NCBI GenBank assembly: GCA_030592205.1 | Contig: JAUVKA010000095.1 | Location: 1 to 10,632, forward strand | Direction of reading: 5' to 3' | DNA: 10,632 nucleotides | Source: Bacteroidota bacterium | GTDB lineage: Bacteria > Bacteroidota > Bacteroidia > Bacteroidales > UBA12481 | Shown here: positions 7,858-10,632 of the stretch, one piece after another | Numbering within the stretch: position 1 is the stretch's first letter | How the letters are laid out: each line of letters begins with the position of its first letter | The notes under the pieces: generated by a model | The model's input: only the letters and a program-made list of their open reading frames with translations | Databases searched by the model: none | Told to the model about the DNA's origin: nothing | Translations under genes and position numbers: made by a program

Positions 7858-8010
7858 TTAGATCTGAACTCGACCCCTTCGAACTTCGACAGTTAATTTG
7901 TTTTCTTGGTTTTGAGAACTTATTTTTTCCAGGTGGTCGCAATTTGCGACTACCTCTGCCTTTTCAGTTTCAGTCAAATTAAACATAAAGTCTTCTCTTA
8001 CTATTTTTAC
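7858..8010 (-). pseudogene. Decayed ORF6N-domain gene remnant
   Basis: The gap between the GH116-like and ATP-grasp genes is not empty. Read on the minus strand, 7998 to 7921 encodes REDFMFNLTETEKAEVVANC followed by DHLEKI, a strong match to the ORF6N core (consensus-like RFPEDFMFxLTxxEKxEVVxNCDHL). After HLEKI the frame runs on to a TAA at 7858-7860 without ORF6N resemblance, and the expected later core (PYAFTEHG-type) is missing. Upstream, residues before REDFMF (KVKIV) match only loosely, as if a few codons were lost from QVKRNIxRFPEDFMF, and there is no start codon for a full N-terminus. It is therefore a fragment. Its left part lies upstream of, and its right part under, the putative ATP-grasp promoter. 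The match is from memory of the family pattern. Confidence 0.6.
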
Positions 8011-8015
8011 CTTTG
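8008..8015 (+). promoter_or_regulatory. Predicted Bacteroidota -7 promoter element for the ATP-grasp gene
   Basis: TACCTTTG matches TAnnTTTG exactly. Transcription would begin near 8020-8022, giving a leader of about 14 bases that contains AAAGG (8027-8031) four bases before the ATG at 8036, a reasonable ribosome binding site. No TTTG is visible at the -33 position. The spacing supports the chosen start. Confidence 0.42.
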
Positions 8016-8035
8016 CATTTTTTAGCAAAGGCTTT

Positions 8036-9202
8036 ATGGTAATTCTCGACTCCCCATACGTATCAGATTATCTTCAGGAATGCTTGATTCAAGCAGAGAT
8101 TCCGGTTATCCAAAGCAGTTCAGCAAAAAAGTTGGGCTTGCGAACTGATATAAATTGGATTTCTGAAACCAAGGCAATAGCTGCTTTTAAATCCGATGCA
8201 GAAACCCCATTATATACCAATTCCGAAAATGCAATCAGCTGGATAAGTAAAAATCTTGCTTTTACTGATATCCCTGATAAAATCAACTTATTTAAAGACA
8301 AAGTCAGATTCAGACATCTGATCCGTTCCTTATATCCTGATTACTATTTTGAGGAGGTTCTTTTAGCTGATTTCGATGAGTGTGCAAAAAAAGATCTGCC
8401 ATATCCATTAATTTTGAAACCGGCTGTAGGTTTTTTCAGCTTGGGAGTTTACAAGCTCAACAAATCAGAGGATTGGGCGGAAGTACAATCAAAAGTAAAT
8501 GAAGAGCTTACAAAAGGTAGCCTTTTATATCCACCCGAGGTATTTAATTCCTCCAGATTTATTTTAGAAGCCTGTATTCCCGGTCGTGAATTCGCAATAG
8601 ATGCCTATTTCAACAAGGACGGACAGGCGGTGATATTGAACATCACCGAACATTACTTCTCCTCATCCGAAGATTTAAGTGATCGACTTTATCAGTGCCG
8701 GTCGGAAGTTTTCAGTGAGCTTTATGATCCGTTTTTATTAAACTTACAGGCAATTGGAGATCTCGCTGGATTGAAAAACTTCCCGGTTCATGTAGAAGTG
8801 AGGCTAAGTCCCGACCAACAAATTGTTCCCATAGAAGTAAATCCCATGAGGTTTGGGGGCTGGTGTACTACTGCCGACCTGGCCGGAATGTCGTTTGGTA
8901 TTAATCCAATCGAGATGTTTCTCAAACAGGAAAAACCGGATTGGGAAGAGATCTTTTCGAGAAGGAATGTCAAAGCATATAATTTACTGCTGCTTAATAA
9001 TTCTACCGGTGTAGATGTCAGCCAGATCAAGGGATTTAATTATGATATGCTCAGCGCCAGGTTCAAAAATGTGCTGGAGATCAGAAAGATTGATTTTAGA
9101 GAACATCCTATTTTCGGGTTTCTCTTTGTTGAAACTGATAAAGACGAAGAACCCGTACTTCAGGAAGTTTTGAAGTCTGACCTGAAGGAGTATTTGTTAT
9201 AG
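8036..9202 (+). CDS. Stand-alone ATP-grasp carboxylate-amine ligase family protein
   Basis: 388 residues, soluble, with no signal peptide. The N-terminal alpha/beta pre-ATP-grasp region (1-80) starts directly with a strand (MVILDSPYVSDYL). The ATP-grasp fold follows: the region after DKINLFKDKVRFR (81-93), LPYPLILKPAVGFFSLGVYK with ATP-binding Lys128 (121-140), and FILEACIPGREFAID (175-189) with adenine-contacting Glu178. The metal/phosphate site is VHVEV (His252, Glu254) and PIEVNPMRFGG (Glu267, Asn269, Arg272). The C-terminal 100 residues are a family-specific extension. Such enzymes activate a carboxylate as acyl phosphate and join it to an amine or thiol; neither substrate can be read here. 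The open frame extends upstream to 7916 without another ATG, and the promoter-like element plus AAAGG favour 8036. It is the only plus-strand gene between 1404 and the right edge, and no biosynthetic partner is adjacent. ORF6N fragments lie on both sides, suggesting acquisition as a unit. Confidence 0.85.
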   Translation: MVILDSPYVSDYLQECLIQAEIPVIQSSSAKKLGLRTDINWISETKAIAAFKSDAETPLYTNSENAISWISKNLAFTDIPDKINLFKDKVRFRHLIRSLYPDYYFEEVLLADFDECAKKDLPYPLILKPAVGFFSLGVYKLNKSEDWAEVQSKVNEELTKGSLLYPPEVFNSSRFILEACIPGREFAIDAYFNKDGQAVILNITEHYFSSSEDLSDRLYQCRSEVFSELYDPFLLNLQAIGDLAGLKNFPVHVEVRLSPDQQIVPIEVNPMRFGGWCTTADLAGMSFGINPIEMFLKQEKPDWEEIFSRRNVKAYNLLLLNNSTGVDVSQIKGFNYDMLSARFKNVLEIRKIDFREHPIFGFLFVETDKDEEPVLQEVLKSDLKEYLL

Positions 9203-9233
9203 AGTCAGATCTTCCGACCTAAAACTGCAAACA

Positions 9234-9647
9234 CTACCAGTCCTTCGAACTCTTATAACCTATCTGCCTCCTGGGTTTGGATTTAATCTGCAACAAAGAC
9301 TTTATAGCTTTGAAAACCACTTGGAACTGTTCATCGTATTTTTGCTCCATTTCTTCAATCTTCATTCTCAATTGAGCGTTAGATTCCATCATTTTTCTGA
9401 GTTTAACAAATGTTCTCATAATTGCAATATTGACCTCAATTGCTTTGGGTGACCTTAGCACTGAAGATAACATCGCAACTCCTTGTTCTGTGAAGGCCAT
9501 TGGCTTAGCTCCTCCTAGAAACTTTTTTTCTGGTATCACAAATTGTGATACCAGCCAATCTATCTCATTACCTGATAGTTCAAACATGAAATCTTCAGGA
9601 AATCTACTCCTGTTTCTTCTTACCTGTTGCTTTAAAACTCTACCCAA
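9234..9647 (-). pseudogene. ORF6N-domain protein, N-terminally truncated
   Basis: About 137 residues. The ORF6N core is recognisable: VLKQQVRRNRSRFPEDFMFEL, then KPMAFTEQGVAMLSSVLRSP and VNIAIMRTFVKLRKMM, followed by a coiled-coil-like helix (MKIEEMEQKYDEQFQVVFKA) and a basic tail. Intact relatives begin about 40-45 residues earlier with a strand-rich start and DLAELYGV-type sequence; that part is absent. The only in-frame initiation codon near the upstream end is TTG at 9645-9647, which overlaps the stop of the URO-D-like gene (TTGGGTAG), and the frame is closed by TGA at 9666-9668. The downstream part shows no frameshift or stop, so truncation seems fairly recent. Translation from the TTG by coupling cannot be excluded. 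ORF6N is a DNA-binding-type domain of phage and mobile-element proteins. It converges on the ATP-grasp gene with 31 bases between them. Confidence 0.72.
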
Positions 9648-10632
9648 AGTCCTGGATAGTATCCATCATCTCCAGAACATTTTCGAGTGGAGTTTCCGGC
9701 AGGATATAATCATGGCTGGCCCCGGCAATAAAACCACTCCCAGGTTTCATGATCCAAATAGTTTCAATGGTTTTCTTACGAACCAGCTCCGGTGTTCCTT
9801 CAATCAGGACCTTCTGAGAATCAATGCAGCCGTTAAATACAATATGCTTCCCGAATTTCTCCTTTAGTGTATTGAGATCCATTCTCCTGCAAGAAGGCTG
9901 TATTGCATGGAGACCGTCAATGCCGCACTCGATCAATCCTGGGATTAGTTCAGCAAAACCCCCGCAGCAATGAAGCATGATTTTCGACTTGTGAGCATGA
10001 GCAAGACCGGCTAGCTTATTAAACCTGGGAAACAGGTATTCCTGGGAAAGGTCTTTTCCGATCAGAGCACCCTGGTTCGAGCCAAGATCATTTCCGAAAA
10101 ACAGGATATCGATAAGATCTCCGGCCTCAGCAAAGATCCTTTCATTTACCGCAAAATAGTAATCAAATACTCTATCCAGAAGTATATGTACCCATTTGGG
10201 ATCTGTGTACATACGCGTCAATAGATTTTCCATTCCGGCCAGGTCGATTGCATCGTGCCAGAATGGCGACCAGTCGCCGCCCAAAATGGCATAATGACCT
10301 GAATAGATAGATATTTCCTTACGTAAATCCGAAATATCAACCCTGTTTGGATCAGGCCATGGATAGGCAATGATTTCTTCAATACCTGCATTAGCCAAAG
10401 GATGATTGAGCGCCATGCCAACCCCCACTCCAGCCCGGGAAATACCAAACGCCGATTCTGATAATTCTCCATGAGAGCCATTGCTGGACGGACTAATATA
10501 AGGGGCCTTTATCCAGCGAAAATCATCACCCAGACGCTTCCTGAAACCCTCGTCATCCAATCTCAGTTTCAGCTTGCCGGCCTCCCAAAATTCCGGAGAA
10601 GCCCCGCACCACCGCGGAACACGATCAGGTTC
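9640..10632 (-). CDS. URO-D / cobamide methyltransferase-like family protein, 5'-truncated by window edge
   Basis: 330 residues are visible. The frame is open to the right edge: upstream of the TTG at 10558-10560 it reads EPDRVPRWCGASPEFW, the typical start region of this family, so the true start lies outside the window. Motifs are RLGDDFRWI, FGNDLGSNQGALI (visible residues about 179-191), the helix LFPRFNKLAGLAHAH, and IMLHCCGGFAELIP with His221, Cys222 and Cys223. Together with Cys269 in FNGCIDSQ these could form the H-x-C...C zinc site of MtaA/CmuA-type methyltransferases. Such proteins move a methyl group between a corrinoid protein and an acceptor; true heme-pathway uroporphyrinogen decarboxylases lack this Cys pattern. 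Many Bacteroidota homologues are uncharacterised. No corrinoid protein is visible in the window. The C-terminus (LENVLEMMDTIQDFG) looks complete or nearly so, but the stop abuts the ORF6N fragment, so a few residues may have been replaced. Confidence 0.85.
   Translation of the reverse strand, partial: EPDRVPRWCGASPEFWEAGKLKLRLDDEGFRKRLGDDFRWIKAPYISPSSNGSHGELSESAFGISRAGVGVGMALNHPLANAGIEEIIAYPWPDPNRVDISDLRKEISIYSGHYAILGGDWSPFWHDAIDLAGMENLLTRMYTDPKWVHILLDRVFDYYFAVNERIFAEAGDLIDILFFGNDLGSNQGALIGKDLSQEYLFPRFNKLAGLAHAHKSKIMLHCCGGFAELIPGLIECGIDGLHAIQPSCRRMDLNTLKEKFGKHIVFNGCIDSQKVLIEGTPELVRKKTIETIWIMKPGSGFIAGASHDYILPETPLENVLEMMDTIQDFG

Noticed and set aside
7932..7954. Near-perfect palindrome GGTGGTCGCAATTTGCGACTACC between the GH116-like and ATP-grasp genes, as operator or hairpin
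   Set aside because: It lies within the minus-strand ORF6N remnant and encodes its conserved VVANCDHL stretch (GTA GTC GCA AAT TGC GAC CAC), so the symmetry is explained by coding sequence.
8010..8031. Hairpin CCTTTGC / GCAAAGG just before the ATP-grasp start, as riboswitch or terminator
   Set aside because: It has no T-run on either side as a terminator would, is too small for a riboswitch, and its left arm overlaps the -7 element, so it would not be wholly transcribed.
4607..8032. 12-bp inverted repeat TTTAGCAAAGGC (minus strand 4618-4607, plus strand 8021-8032) flanking the GH116-like gene, as mobile-element ends
   Set aside because: A 12-base match is expected by chance a few times in a window this size; there is no transposase and no target duplication.
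9645..9647. TTG as a genuine start for the ORF6N protein, giving a coupled gene with the URO-D-like stop
   Set aside because: The domain lacks its normal N-terminal 40 or so residues, and the frame is closed just upstream, so truncation is the simpler reading; not fully excluded.
10218..10481. Minus-strand open frame inside the URO-D-like gene
   Set aside because: It is an alternate frame of a gene with strong family motifs.
1..10632. tRNA, rRNA, CRISPR array or complete insertion sequence
   Set aside because: No cloverleaf, no regularly spaced repeats, no transposase or integrase reading frame was seen on either strand.

Overview
The window looks like a chromosomal segment of a Bacteroidota bacterium, probably a free-living polysaccharide degrader. 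The grounds are family content and signals, not a database match. Two promoter-like TAnnTTTG elements of the Bacteroidota sigma type lie just upstream of genes, start codons lack strong Shine-Dalgarno sequences, the DNA is AT-rich, and the protein families (ORF6N, Tat-exported GH116-like enzyme, small beta-barrel outer-membrane protein) are typical of that phylum.

Layout, left to right: (1) The 3' part of a conserved protein of unknown function, predicted to be an alpha-helical toroid, on the plus strand (3-1403) and cut by the window edge. (2) A convergent AT-rich hairpin terminator at 1437-1461. (3) A minus-strand hipBA module: an Xre-type repressor gene and a full-length HipA-type Ser/Thr kinase gene, 5 bases apart. 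A near-perfect 16-bp inverted repeat brackets its predicted promoter. (4) A minus-strand gene for an exported beta-barrel protein (3137-4510). (5) A large minus-strand gene for a Tat-exported GH116-type glycoside hydrolase carrying an inserted beta-sandwich module (4622-7810). (6) A short island (about 7858-9647) with a plus-strand stand-alone ATP-grasp ligase gene between two minus-strand ORF6N fragments. One fragment is a very small, decayed piece hidden in the apparent intergenic gap. The other is a C-terminal fragment whose upstream junction lies exactly at the stop codon of the next gene. (7) A minus-strand URO-D/methyltransferase-like gene that runs off the right edge (9640-10632).

The GH116-like enzyme, the helical-toroid protein and possibly the outer-membrane protein fit extracytoplasmic carbohydrate breakdown. 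The URO-D-like protein belongs to a family often annotated as cobalamin-linked methyltransferase; a role in the same catabolism is only suggested by position. The hipBA module and the ORF6N/ATP-grasp island look like accessory insertions between these metabolic genes. No tRNA, rRNA, CRISPR array, transposase or complete insertion sequence was seen.

No clear new system emerged. The points most worth a second look are the hipBA inverted-repeat operator candidate, the hidden ORF6N remnant, the bracketing of the orphan ATP-grasp gene by ORF6N fragments, and the module inserted in the GH116-like enzyme.
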